Shown: piece by piece, positions 26,279 through 36,238 of the stretch | Layout of the letters: the number at the start of each line of letters is the position of its first letter | Position numbering within the stretch: the first letter of the stretch is position 1 | Assembly (NCBI RefSeq): GCF_021729145.1 | Contig: NZ_JAJSLW010000013.1 | Coordinates: forward strand, 62,001 to 126,000 | Direction: 5' to 3' | Origin: Membranihabitans maritimus | GTDB lineage: Bacteria > Bacteroidota > Bacteroidia > Chitinophagales > Saprospiraceae | Length of the DNA stretch: 64,000 nt | The notes under the pieces: model-generated | Databases searched by the model: none | What the model was told of the DNA's origin: nothing | Seen by the model: the letters and a program-made list of their open reading frames with translations, nothing else | Position numbers and translations under genes: made by a program

Positions 26279-27975
26279 CCGGGATTCTGAGTCAAATTAG
26301 GATTTAAAGTAATTTCCTCAGAAGGTATCGGGCTCAAATAATCCTGGTTTTCTCTAAATTGATACCCGTTATCAAGTGCCTGTTGGAAAAAATCAATCAA
26401 TCCGTTTTCATCTAGGGAAGGATTCAAATTTGGAAACTCAGATTCTTTAAAGGGATATCCTTTGGGTCTTTGTCCTTTAAATAACATATGAGCTGCCCAT
26501 CTTTTGTAATCGTTTGCCCGATGTCCTTCCAGGGCCAGTTCTACTCTTCGCTCCCTTCGAATTTCATACAATTCATTGCTGATTGGGTATCCGTAGTCCA
26601 ACCAATTTGGATCATCAAGTTGATTATTAACTGAAAAGTCAGGCATACCTACTCTGCTTCTTAGTTTATTTAGTGCTTCATAGGCTACCTCACCTGTGGA
26701 TTCAAAAAGTGCTTCAGCATAATTCAACAATACCTCCCCATATCGAAAGTAGATATAACCAGTTTCACTGTTACCTCCTCCGTCCTGACCTGCCCCCGGA
26801 GAATACGGATTTGAACCTTTTTTAATTTGAAAGCCGGTTGTATTTAAAGTTAGCCCATTACCATCTATTCTAGGTTTCCCAAAAACCGTATTAGTTGAAG
26901 CTACCATCAATGCACCCGGTGTCCAGATAGTGGCCTTAAACCTTGGGTCGACAGAATGTTCTAACTGAGATAAAAAGTCATTTCCTTTATTTACTTCAGC
27001 CAGTTCACTATAATCGATGGGATTATTGTCCACTCCAAGATACTGAGAGACCAACGACCATGTCACTCCTCTCTCCCCCGGCCGGGTAATCGTCGAATAT
27101 TGCATATCATTACTAAACCCGTCGCTAATACTGTAAGCTCTATACATAAACACCTCTGGATTACCTGACATATCATCAGCTCCGAACATTTCATAATAAT
27201 CAGGATGAAGCCCCACAGTATATCCCTCACCCAATAACTCCTCTGTTGCTTCAATACAAACCTGAAAATATTTATTAGGATCGGCCCCTGGAGTACCAAA
27301 TTCTGTTCCTGCATGATATTTTTGCCAAGTGCCTTCGTATAGTGATATTCTTGATATGAATGCCAGGGCAACTTCTTTATTTATCCTTAAATTACCGACT
27401 TCTGATCGATATTTAAGATAATCCTTTGCTTTATATAAATCGTTAAGTATAGAATCTACAATAATGGTTCGATTTTCCCTTTGTCCATATAATTGTTCCT
27501 CAGAATCACTGAACAGTTGAGTATTCACCCATGGTACATCCCCGTATTTTTTTACTAATTCAAAATAGTACCATGCTCTGAAAAAATGTGCTTCTCCAAG
27601 AAAATGTTTATAGGATTCAAATTCATCCTGACACTTACGATAGTTATCAAAAAAGATATTAACACCCCGTACATTGGCCCAGTCATTAACCCATCTTCCT
27701 CCAATAATTCCCCTATCACCATTCATTTCTGCATTGGGAGTGGCAAGTATCATGTTATCAGAATTATTAATTTCATAACCAATCCCATTATCCCATTGAC
27801 GATGGGTGGGTAAAGTTTGATAAAATTGAATGATATAATTTTCAAGGTCACTACTTGTGTTCCAGTAGGACTCAGCGCCTATAGCATCTAATGGCGGCCT
27901 ATCTAAAAAGGAATCATCACAGGAAAAGTAAAAAATGAATATAAACCAACTGATATATATTAATGAGTTTTTCAT
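26272..27975 (-). CDS. SusD/RagB-family substrate-binding lipoprotein (locus A)
   Basis: A surface lipoprotein of about 567 residues that binds glycans or other oligomers above its SusC partner. ATG at 27975 gives MKNSLIYIS...FYFSC, a clean lipoprotein signal with acylated Cys; a GTG at 28002, overlapping the SusC stop by 4 bases, is an alternative start. SusD marks are DRPPLDAIGAESYW near the N terminus, the TPR-like FRAWYYFELVKKYGDVPWV, and the C-terminal YEIRRERRVELALEGHR and LTQNPGW. The binding site cannot be predicted from sequence. Confidence 0.95.
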   Translation of the reverse strand: MKNSLIYISWFIFIFYFSCDDSFLDRPPLDAIGAESYWNTSSDLENYIIQFYQTLPTHRQWDNGIGYEINNSDNMILATPNAEMNGDRGIIGGRWVNDWANVRGVNIFFDNYRKCQDEFESYKHFLGEAHFFRAWYYFELVKKYGDVPWVNTQLFSDSEEQLYGQRENRTIIVDSILNDLYKAKDYLKYRSEVGNLRINKEVALAFISRISLYEGTWQKYHAGTEFGTPGADPNKYFQVCIEATEELLGEGYTVGLHPDYYEMFGADDMSGNPEVFMYRAYSISDGFSNDMQYSTITRPGERGVTWSLVSQYLGVDNNPIDYSELAEVNKGNDFLSQLEHSVDPRFKATIWTPGALMVASTNTVFGKPRIDGNGLTLNTTGFQIKKGSNPYSPGAGQDGGGNSETGYIYFRYGEVLLNYAEALFESTGEVAYEALNKLRSRVGMPDFSVNNQLDDPNWLDYGYPISNELYEIRRERRVELALEGHRANDYKRWAAHMLFKGQRPKGYPFKESEFPNLNPSLDENGLIDFFQQALDNGYQFRENQDYLSPIPSEEITLNPNLTQNPGW

Positions 27976-27998
27976 AGCAAATAAAGTTTTTATTGTAT

Positions 27999-30900
27999 TC
28001 ACAAAGAGATGGTTAAACCAAGAGAATAAACTTGTTCTGAGCCGTAAGTCAGACCTGCTCCGTAGGTGCCTAATGCAGCCGGATCAATGCCTTTCATTAA
28101 TTCAGAAAACGTAATCAAATTTTCTCCTGACAAATAAATTCTAAAGTTGCTTATCCTTAATTTTTCCAATAGTCCAGCATTTAGTGAATATCCTATCTGG
28201 ACATTCTGGAGCCTCACGTATGAAGCATCGACTAAATATCTTGTAGAAGGAAATCTGTTTTTGGAATTCTGGCCAGGGTCGTTATAGATTTTTGGCCAAA
28301 AAGCATCAAGATTTATATTCGCATCTCCTTCATACAATCCAACATATTTATCTCCGGGTTGGTCCCTGAAATAATCTAAATGTTCTGGTGTAAGGGTTGT
28401 AAAAGGAAGTCGATCGATTCCCCAAAACCGAGTATTACTATTAGCAGATCCAAACATAAAATCCCTTTTAGCAGTACCCTTTATCAAAAATGAAAAATCA
28501 ATATCCTTAAAATTAATTCCCCCACTGATGCCATATTGATACCTGGGACTATTATTCCCTATTATTGAAAGGTCGCCATGGTTATCCGTTGAGTTTGCTC
28601 CTGGATTTACAGAACCGTCTCCGTTTATGTCTTCATATTTTAAATCACCGGTATTCCAGCTATTAAAAAGAAAAGAGAGATTGATTTGCTCCGTGTACAT
28701 ATCTACTTCTTCCTGGGTCTGAAATAATTCATGTGCAGTATAACCCCATATTTCTCCTACTTCTTTACCTGCATACCAGCTGGTAATTAAGCCGGAAGGA
28801 TTTAAATATTGAGTAACTTTTGATTTTACATCACTGATATTCAATCCTATAAACCAATCAAAACTACTATTTTTGATTTTTTGAACCCATCTAGCTGACA
28901 ACTCCCAGCCTATTGACTCCATTGTCGCATTATTGGACTGGGGCACATTTGTCCCAATAATACCCGGTACGGGTTCCGAAGGACCGATCATGTTTTCGGT
29001 CACTCTTTTATAAAAATCAAAACTTGCATTCAACCTATGATTTAAAAATGATACATCCATTCCAGCATTGGCGTTCGTGGCTGTTTCCCAGGTCAAATAT
29101 GGACTTACTAGACTCGGAATAGATGTATAACCTATTGATCTACCGGCACCAGGTGTAAAAATCCAATCCAATTGACCGGTTTCTAAAGGGATAAGGGCCA
29201 GGTCACTATATGCGGCCACTTGTTGATTTCCGAGCTGCCCCCAGGATGCCCTTAATTTTAAAGTGTTAACGCTTTTTCCTAGATTACCCCAAAAACGTTC
29301 TTTATCCATATTCCATCCTGCAGAAAAAGAGGGGAAAAACCCCCAACGGTTGCCCTCTTGAAACCTGGAGGTCCCGTCATAACGTGCGTTAGCTTCCAAA
29401 AGATACTTTTCCTTATAATTATATTTGATCCTTGAAAAATAGCCCTGTGTGGACCAATGAGACAATGCCTCACTGGAAATAGCATCCCCAGTCGCAGTTT
29501 CCAACGATTGAACATTCTGAACAACAAGATTTGTTTTCTGGACCTGCATAAAATGATTTTTACTATACTCATATTGTATACCTGCCATAGCAGAAAAATT
29601 ATGACTATCTTTTAGACTTATATCATATTGAGCATAGACATTGGATACCCAGTAATAACTGTTGGTCTGAGATTGACGGATCATATTAGGGACAGTATAT
29701 GATACCGGAACAGGGTTTTGATTTAGATCATGATTATACATGGTCAGATTCTTTTCTGTACCATCAATCCCGGTCGACTGATATGCAAAATCACCATAAA
29801 TCTTTCCGTTTTTAAAAGGTCTTATCTCTGTAGCTAAAGTATGCCAGTTTTCAGTAGTTTCAAATCGATTTGTACCCCTGTATAATAAATCCGGAACAAA
29901 AGATCCTGTGTAATATCCATATCCATCATACAATGCCTGGGTAGGAATAGTACGGGAAAGTTGCCTAAAAGTAGATGCATAAGTAGCATCCCCCTGAGGT
30001 AAACCTCCATTGTATTTCTCCCTTGGACTTCTGACAAAACGGGTTTCATACCTGAAGTCCATCCAGTCTGTTATTTCTGCACTTATTTTTCCCAAAATGT
30101 TAAATCTTTTATAGGAATCTGCTCCATAATTGATCATTCCATTTTGGTCTAAGAAACTACCAGAGAAGTAAAAGGTAGATTTATTGGTCAATCCCCCTCT
30201 GACTGAAAGATTGTGCCGCTGACTATTGCTGTTACCAAAATACACATCCATCCAATCATAATCAGCATGACCACTTCCGCTGTCCCATGTTCCATTGTCA
30301 ATATTGGCAGTAGTTTCAAAATGAGTTGCGTCCGGTAAAGAAAATTGCTTCAGATAGTCCCAATCTTGATTCTGATAGGCTATTATCCGATCAACATAGT
30401 CATTCGAATACGATCTTCCGCCCCAATTATCGCCTGCTTCATTTAGAACCCTGGCAAAGGTATAGGAATCCAACAGATCCGGTAGGTTGTTTGGATAACC
30501 AATAGACATGTTATTGGAATATGTAATTTCCAATTTATCACTTCCACCTCCTCCTTTGGTGGTAATTAAAATAACACCGAAAGGGGCCCTTGCTCCATAA
30601 ATAGCTGAAGCCGCTGCATCTTTTAAAATGGATATCGATTCAATATCATTGGGATTCAACAAATCCATATTTCCAGGAAATCCATCAATCAACACATAGG
30701 GGCTCCCTCCGTTTAACGATCCGACTCCTCTAATATTTATACCTAATGAAGCTCCTGGTTCATAGCCATTTCTTCCTGCTTCAATTTGTAAGCCCGGCGC
30801 TTGCCCCTCCAAAACCTGTGAAACTGTACTGACAGGCCTATTCTCCATTTGATCTTCTGAAATCACATCCACTGCACCCGTTATATTAACTTTTTTCTGT

Positions 30901-31679
30901 GTCCCATACCCCACAACCACTACCTCATCCAATGTCTGAGAATCCTCTAGTAAGGTAATTGTTAATTCGCTCTCGCCATTTAGTGTTACCTCCTGGGTTT
31001 GATATCCTATATAAGAAATGACCAATACAGCATTTTCATCCACATCTGCCAAATCAAAAGATCCATTAAAATCCGTGGCTGTTCCTTTATCGGTTCCTTT
31101 CACCAATATATTTACACCGATTAATGGTTCTCCTTCTGAACTTAGAACCTTTCCAGAAACATTCATCACCAATCGCTTATCTAATAGTTCAAAGACACTT
31201 CTCCTATGTAAGAATTCTACTTTTTTCACAGTATTCCTTCGATTAACATGCATTGATTTCCGATTCTTGACAGAAAACAAATCTCTTTGCACTACATTTT
31301 CGGAGTAGCTTTTACTTTCTTTTGGCAGAATAATTACACTGTTTTCCACGTACCTATAATCCAAATGTGTGTTTATCAAAGCCTGTTCCAAAACTGACTT
31401 TACGCTTTGCCTTCCAGACTTCACCGCAATATCATTATACGATTCCACCTCAGTGGGCAAATAGGCGAATGTTAATTCGGTCTGTAATTCTATTTTCTTA
31501 ATGACGGAAATTAAATTTCCTTCATTTACTTCAATCGTAACCTCAATGTCCTCCAACCCCTGTCCTCTGCTACTCGAAGCGGTAAAGAGCTGGATACTAC
31601 AAACCATCAAGAAAATATAGATAAAACTGATTCGCATCAGAAACCTCTTTTTTCTACTTTCAGTAAAGATTTTGTACAT
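27999..31679 (-). CDS. SusC/RagA-family TonB-dependent transporter with STN domain (locus A)
   Basis: A 1226-residue outer-membrane transporter. After the signal peptide (to about residue 40) comes an STN signalling domain (about 48-120), a basic linker, a carboxypeptidase-D-like beta-sandwich (174-245, VLSSEGEPLIGVNILVKG), the TonB-box-like DEVVVVGYGT (251-260), a plug (about 262-380) and a 22-strand barrel ending in YSLGLTISL. The STN domain passes a substrate signal to FecR in the periplasm, fitting the FecR and ECF sigma genes just upstream. It is energised by TonB. With its SusD it imports the substrate of locus A. Confidence 0.97.
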   Translation of the reverse strand: MYKIFTESRKKRFLMRISFIYIFLMVCSIQLFTASSSRGQGLEDIEVTIEVNEGNLISVIKKIELQTELTFAYLPTEVESYNDIAVKSGRQSVKSVLEQALINTHLDYRYVENSVIILPKESKSYSENVVQRDLFSVKNRKSMHVNRRNTVKKVEFLHRRSVFELLDKRLVMNVSGKVLSSEGEPLIGVNILVKGTDKGTATDFNGSFDLADVDENAVLVISYIGYQTQEVTLNGESELTITLLEDSQTLDEVVVVGYGTQKKVNITGAVDVISEDQMENRPVSTVSQVLEGQAPGLQIEAGRNGYEPGASLGINIRGVGSLNGGSPYVLIDGFPGNMDLLNPNDIESISILKDAAASAIYGARAPFGVILITTKGGGGSDKLEITYSNNMSIGYPNNLPDLLDSYTFARVLNEAGDNWGGRSYSNDYVDRIIAYQNQDWDYLKQFSLPDATHFETTANIDNGTWDSGSGHADYDWMDVYFGNSNSQRHNLSVRGGLTNKSTFYFSGSFLDQNGMINYGADSYKRFNILGKISAEITDWMDFRYETRFVRSPREKYNGGLPQGDATYASTFRQLSRTIPTQALYDGYGYYTGSFVPDLLYRGTNRFETTENWHTLATEIRPFKNGKIYGDFAYQSTGIDGTEKNLTMYNHDLNQNPVPVSYTVPNMIRQSQTNSYYWVSNVYAQYDISLKDSHNFSAMAGIQYEYSKNHFMQVQKTNLVVQNVQSLETATGDAISSEALSHWSTQGYFSRIKYNYKEKYLLEANARYDGTSRFQEGNRWGFFPSFSAGWNMDKERFWGNLGKSVNTLKLRASWGQLGNQQVAAYSDLALIPLETGQLDWIFTPGAGRSIGYTSIPSLVSPYLTWETATNANAGMDVSFLNHRLNASFDFYKRVTENMIGPSEPVPGIIGTNVPQSNNATMESIGWELSARWVQKIKNSSFDWFIGLNISDVKSKVTQYLNPSGLITSWYAGKEVGEIWGYTAHELFQTQEEVDMYTEQINLSFLFNSWNTGDLKYEDINGDGSVNPGANSTDNHGDLSIIGNNSPRYQYGISGGINFKDIDFSFLIKGTAKRDFMFGSANSNTRFWGIDRLPFTTLTPEHLDYFRDQPGDKYVGLYEGDANINLDAFWPKIYNDPGQNSKNRFPSTRYLVDASYVRLQNVQIGYSLNAGLLEKLRISNFRIYLSGENLITFSELMKGIDPAALGTYGAGLTYGSEQVYSLGLTISL

Positions 31680-31891
31680 TTAATTTGTTTTTAATGGTTA
31701 TGCTAATTATTAAAAATGTTTCTTTCCGCATCATCACTGCGGAGTAGATCGAACCATCCGGTCATTTTACAATCAGGATGTTGGTATCATCACTGAAAAA
31801 TTGTCCGGGTGGTTTCTTTCATTTCGTTTTACTTTCCCTAACTCATAATTTGTATTTTTTTGATCAAAATATTCTTTTATTATTTATCAAT
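31680..31891 (-). promoter_or_regulatory. susC leader of locus A with stem-loops and a repeated decamer
   Basis: The 212-base gap between fecR and susC holds two possible hairpins: CCGCA(7-base loop)TGCGG at 31726-31742, and GAACCATCCGG (31751-31761) pairing with CCGGGTGGTTTC (31805-31816) with one G-T wobble and one extra base. The decamer ATCATCACTG occurs twice, at 31730-31739 and 31786-31795. A regulated promoter for the ECF sigma factor is expected here, but I cannot place it. Confidence 0.4.
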
Positions 31892-32932
31892 TTATTCACA
31901 ACTTCTACCTCCTTTAATTACAGCAGAATTATCTTTGATCTCATATTCTGCCTGAAGCACTCCAGAAATCACACTCAAAACTTGCTTCAAAGATTCTCCT
32001 TTCATAAAAGCCGCATTAATTTCACAATTTTTGATATGCTCATTCATCACAGTAACATTGACTCCATAGCGCTGACCGATTACAGTTACAGCCTCTTCTA
32101 TTGTCATCCCATCCAAAATTAAAAAGTCATTTTTCCAAGCCAATTCACGTTCCAAGTTCACTTCCTCCTTTCGATACTTCTTTGTTCTCGTGTCTACTAT
32201 TAATTGTTGATTTGGAGTAATTTTATCATATTCATTATCATTATCACCTACAGCCACCTTTCCGCGCTCTACCGTAACTACCACATCTGAATTCTTATAA
32301 GCAGACACATTAAATGCCGTACCTAATACCGTTGTACTAACATCCCCAGTACGTACAATAAAAGGTTTACCCTCATTATGAGAAATATCAAAAAATCCCT
32401 CTCCTTTAAAAACCACCTTACGAGACTCTTTGCCAAATGATCCGTCAAATTCCAATTCACTACCTTCATTGAGAATTACTGAGCTCCCATCAGGTAATCG
32501 AACAAATTGCTTTCCGCTATATTTTTGGATGACTTGTTGCTCTGTTTGAACAGTTGAATTAACGTTCGGATTTTGATTAATTTTCCAAAGAATAAGAGAA
32601 GAAGTTATTAATAAAAACGTCGCCGCTATTCCAATAATTTTTAAAGAAACAGAACTACTGCGTCTCGCAATCTTCCTGTTTCTCTTAGACCAATCAAGCT
32701 GATTTTCTTCGATGGCATAAAGAATCTTTTTATACCTGGCAGTGGCTTCTATGTCCGGTCCATTTGATGGAATTTTCTTAATATACCGCCATTGCTTATC
32801 CATCAGAGATTTAATTTTGGATTCACTCTCTGATCTATCAAAATAGTCCAATAATATTTTAAACTCTTCTTCAGAAAGGGAATTCTCTTTAAATTTTGCA
32901 AAAAGAAACTCAATATGTTGTTTGTCGCTCAT
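31892..32932 (-). CDS. FecR-family anti-sigma/signal transducer (locus A)
   Basis: A 346-residue inner-membrane regulator. The cytoplasmic N-terminal region (1-95) binds the ECF sigma factor, one membrane helix lies at about 97-117, and the periplasmic FecR domain (about 140-235, RLPDGSSVILNEGSELEF) is followed by a DUF4974-type C-terminal domain (FLILDGMTIEEAVTVIGQRYGV). It is expected to relay the signal from the SusC STN domain to the sigma factor encoded upstream. It is separated from that sigma gene by 308 bases and from susC by 212, so each may have its own promoter. Confidence 0.94.
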   Translation of the reverse strand: MSDKQHIEFLFAKFKENSLSEEEFKILLDYFDRSESESKIKSLMDKQWRYIKKIPSNGPDIEATARYKKILYAIEENQLDWSKRNRKIARRSSSVSLKIIGIAATFLLITSSLILWKINQNPNVNSTVQTEQQVIQKYSGKQFVRLPDGSSVILNEGSELEFDGSFGKESRKVVFKGEGFFDISHNEGKPFIVRTGDVSTTVLGTAFNVSAYKNSDVVVTVERGKVAVGDNDNEYDKITPNQQLIVDTRTKKYRKEEVNLERELAWKNDFLILDGMTIEEAVTVIGQRYGVNVTVMNEHIKNCEINAAFMKGESLKQVLSVISGVLQAEYEIKDNSAVIKGGRSCE

Positions 32933-33240
32933 TCAACGAATTTTAGCCATGATTTATAGATAATACACCACTCCGCCAAAAAAGTCCCAAGAGAAATCAA
33001 CTTTTATATAATAAAAGTGATCCTAGAGATGTACATTATGGATATAATGTAGCCCTGTTTTATTTCTTACTTATTGATTTACAAACTATTACACCAACCG
33101 CTTTCAATTTATAATTTTAAACTTTAGGGAAATATTCTAATATCTTTTACCTAAAGGGAAACTATAAACTGGCTGTGGTGCAGAAAATGCAATAAAAATC
33201 CAGGTTTTAATTACAAATAAGATTGGCAGCAATTGAAAAG
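32933..33240. other. 308-base gap between sigma and fecR genes with palindrome
   Basis: AT-rich, no gene seen. It contains a perfect palindrome at 33032-33051 (arms TACATTAT and ATAATGTA, spacer GGAT), a plausible operator, and a hairpin with arms CTTTAGG (33122-33128) and CCTAAAG (33150-33156) that on the minus strand is followed by TTTAAAATT, possibly a weak terminator for the sigma gene. Confidence 0.4.
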
Positions 33241-33840
33241 CTATAAAAAAGTGAAAAGAATGATTAGTAAAGGAGTAGTATCTTCTATATATGGTTTTAA
33301 TTGTGATCTAATGATTCCCATCGTCTTCCACAAATGGTTTTTTACTGTTTTAGATGAAATACCTAATATATCAGCTATTTCAGAATTACTTTTACCTTCT
33401 TTTCGGGACAATTGATAAATAGATCGCTTTTGTTGGGGCAACTCCCGAATAATATCCTCAATTATATCACCATATTCCTTCAAAATAAGCTCATCTTCTA
33501 TAACATTTCTCTGAGATACCATATTATTCCATAATTCTCTACTTCTGGACTTTCGTCTTGATGCATCACGCAAATAATTAAAGGTAAGATTTCGGGTCAT
33601 TGTATAAATAAATGAGTCAAATGATTTTGACGGATCAAGGGTTTGCCGCTTTTCCCACAACTTAATAAACACTTCCTGAATGATTTCTTCTGAAACATAT
33701 TTGGATTTAGTATATGAATACACAAATTTATATAACGAACTTTCAAAATAATGATAAATTCTTTTGAATGCTGATTTATCACCACGCCTAAGGGCAATAA
33801 TTAGTTCCTTTTCAATTGCTCGATCTTTAGGTATTCTCAT
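33241..33840 (-). CDS. ECF-type RNA polymerase sigma-70 factor (locus A)
   Basis: A 199-residue two-domain sigma factor. Region 2 spans about 24-95 (YKFVYSYTKSKYVSEEIIQEVFIKLWEKR and DSFIYTMTRNLTFNYLRDA), region 4 about 125-180 (LPQQKRSIYQLSRKEGKSNSEIADIL followed by a helix-turn-helix). The hydrophobic tail LLIILFTFL is usual for Bacteroidota SusC-linked sigma factors. With FecR it should activate the susC operon downstream on substrate contact. The family is certain; its target promoter is inferred from position. Confidence 0.95.
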   Translation of the reverse strand: MRIPKDRAIEKELIIALRRGDKSAFKRIYHYFESSLYKFVYSYTKSKYVSEEIIQEVFIKLWEKRQTLDPSKSFDSFIYTMTRNLTFNYLRDASRRKSRSRELWNNMVSQRNVIEDELILKEYGDIIEDIIRELPQQKRSIYQLSRKEGKSNSEIADILGISSKTVKNHLWKTMGIIRSQLKPYIEDTTPLLIILFTFL

Positions 33841-34362
33841 CCCAAATCATTTACTCAGTAGAGATTGTAAAGAATATGTAGTAGGTTTCAAGTAAAAATC
33901 CATCAAACTACTTGTTAAACCTAGGTACTAAATGTAAATCAGCACTGAAATTAAATAATATTATTGAAAAAATTAATGAAATATTAATATTAAATTTCTT
34001 TATTCACAAAATATGTCCAAATTATTGTCAATTCTAACTCTAATAATATGGATTTAAAAGACCAATACATTGTAAATTTTTACCTTAAATTGATTATTTT
34101 TTTTAGAATTCTAATTGTTAATTTCATCCAATAGTATAGCTACACTTATATTGATAAATACAAGAACCATTCTTAGAATACATATTACCTATTAAGGTAA
34201 ATAGAAAAAGGCTCTTTTAAGATAACAATATTTACACCTCCCTCTTTATTCTCAAATCCCAAGAAGTGCTTTTATAGGAAGAATCATCGCTAATGCTCTA
34301 TAGACGCAGCAGTCAAAAAGAAAATGAAAATGCCCCATATTGTGTAACGGGCAACTCTTCTT
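33841..34362. other. 522-base gap upstream of the locus A sigma gene
   Basis: Very AT-rich, with no open frame worth calling and no RNA gene seen. It separates the TlpA-type gene from locus A. An inverted repeat 42-83 bases upstream of the sigma start is listed separately. The promoter of the sigma gene must lie here. Confidence 0.5.
33882..33923 (-). promoter_or_regulatory. Inverted repeat upstream of the locus A sigma gene
   Basis: TAGGTTTCAAGTA (33882-33894) pairs with TACTTGTTAAACCTA (33909-33923): 13 base pairs with a 2-base bulge and a 14-base loop. It sits 42 bases before the sigma start codon, so it could be an operator or a 5' leader hairpin. Confidence 0.4.
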
Positions 34363-36078
34363 TTACAATTTCGATAAAGCTTCCATTAATTCTCTTGTTT
34401 GCGAAGGCCGGGGTGCATTGTCATTGACTACCTTTCCGGATCGATCGATCAACATATACCTGGGGATTCCTCCAATATTGAATTTACCCGATAAAATATT
34501 GTATTCCCGTCCGTCCGTCAGGTAATGCTCTCCGGTAATATCATATTTTTTTATTGCGCGTTCCCAGGAATCTTTTTCACAATTTACACCAAGGTAAAGG
34601 AATACTACTCCCATTTCTTTCAACTCTTTTCTGGCTTCTCCAGACCTCCTCATTTCAGATATACAGGGACCGCACCATGGTGCCCAGAAATCGATATATA
34701 CGATCTTTCCCCGGTAAGGTTTTACCAGCTTTTCCAACACCTTATCTCCAATTGGCAACAGGTCCTCAATGACGGTTACTTCCCCGGGTAATTCCTCGCC
34801 ATCCAATGCTTCCAAATTTTCGTTGGCCTTGTGTATATAATCTTTGAGATCAGGATTTTGGATCAGGCTTTCAGCGTCTTGAAGTTCTTTCTTTGTCAAA
34901 GTTGTATTTCTCTGTATAATGGTCAAAAAGTGCCTGGATGCCACGATATCCCTCGCCTGACCTACAGGTAACATTTCCACAATATTTTTTAACTTGTTTT
35001 CATATACTAACCTACTCTGGTAATCGGCAAATTCATCATATTTCCTATACAACTTGAGGGTCAGTTTTTGAACGGAATCCATCTGTATTGGATCGCCTTC
35101 ACTTTCCATTTTATCCAACATCAATAAAACATCACCATCTTCCTCCTCAAGTACTTCCGCTTTTTCCAATAAATTGTATACTTCGCTGTAATTAATTTTC
35201 AACTGTGAATAGGAATCCATGTTCAATTCGTGCATTAGACTGCTAAAATCTTCTGTCAATAGCGCATTGGGATTATTCAAAGTCTCCTCGTTCAAAAATC
35301 CCCTGTACTCTTCGGTCAAATCAATTCTGGAGCGGTCGTTGTCCATATTTTTCAACCATCTATACCGCATCAGATCATTATACGCATTATACCTGATCTT
35401 ATTTTTAATAAAAGTCCCTACACTTTCCGAACATGTATTCGCATCCAGGTACTGCGATACCTCTTTGAGTTGTTTTTCCATTCCCTTTATTCGTGCTTTT
35501 TTATAGTCCATTTGGTCAAGAGAATCCTGGATCTTCTTATTATCAGGCCAAAAAAAAGCTTCTCGTATAAGAGGTATGAGTTGATTAAAATGATTATTGA
35601 ATTCAGCAAGGTCCCCATTAAAGGTCATGGGAGCTGGCATTTTATATTTAATATCTCTATTAACGTCCGCATTTTTCTTGCTAATAGCCACATCAAAGGT
35701 AAAAGACGTAGTCTTTCCCGGCACAGCATACACATACCCAAAGTGATGAGGAAGCGTAATCATTATCTCCTGCGGTCTCATCAATGGAAAAATAATGTGG
35801 AAACTACCACCTTCACTTACCTCAAAAAAATGGATTTGCGATTCACCCTCTATCAAGTGCTTATAGATCAATCGCCCGAATTCCATTTCTATTGAATCCG
35901 GATCCATACCGATAAATTGACCTTTGATCACAGTGGGTTTTTCGACGAGTTGGCAATCCCAGCCCAGGAATTCTGTTGTTCTATTATCAATTTGATTCTG
36001 TGCTTGAGAAAAGTCGGTTAGAGAAAAACCGATTAAAAGAGGTGTAATTAAGTATACCAACTTCATAGTGTTAGGCAT
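34363..36078 (-). CDS. TlpA-family thiol-disulfide reductase with N-terminal helical domain
   Basis: A 571-residue exported protein. A signal peptide covers about 1-27 (a second ATG four codons in would serve equally). The first ~400 residues are a beta-rich then helical region seen in many Bacteroidota TlpA-like proteins next to nutrient loci. The thioredoxin-like domain (about 440-571) has the redox motif WCGPC (Cys469, Cys472) and the cis-proline in GGIPRYM (Pro539). It should reduce or exchange disulfides in the periplasm. It lies between loci A and B, 160 bases downstream of the GH32 gene on the same strand; whether it belongs to locus B is unclear. Confidence 0.88.
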   Translation of the reverse strand: MPNTMKLVYLITPLLIGFSLTDFSQAQNQIDNRTTEFLGWDCQLVEKPTVIKGQFIGMDPDSIEMEFGRLIYKHLIEGESQIHFFEVSEGGSFHIIFPLMRPQEIMITLPHHFGYVYAVPGKTTSFTFDVAISKKNADVNRDIKYKMPAPMTFNGDLAEFNNHFNQLIPLIREAFFWPDNKKIQDSLDQMDYKKARIKGMEKQLKEVSQYLDANTCSESVGTFIKNKIRYNAYNDLMRYRWLKNMDNDRSRIDLTEEYRGFLNEETLNNPNALLTEDFSSLMHELNMDSYSQLKINYSEVYNLLEKAEVLEEEDGDVLLMLDKMESEGDPIQMDSVQKLTLKLYRKYDEFADYQSRLVYENKLKNIVEMLPVGQARDIVASRHFLTIIQRNTTLTKKELQDAESLIQNPDLKDYIHKANENLEALDGEELPGEVTVIEDLLPIGDKVLEKLVKPYRGKIVYIDFWAPWCGPCISEMRRSGEARKELKEMGVVFLYLGVNCEKDSWERAIKKYDITGEHYLTDGREYNILSGKFNIGGIPRYMLIDRSGKVVNDNAPRPSQTRELMEALSKL

Positions 36079-36238
36079 TGGTAAATCTGACAGGTTTATA
36101 TACTTAAATTGCTGAATATATCATAGTATTGTTTCATTTTGATGAAAAGAATAGAACTTACGTCTTTTATAAGCCATCAATTTCAAACCTTTTCAAATAT
36201 GAATATACTGTCTTTATCTTTTAATTAATAACACTTGC

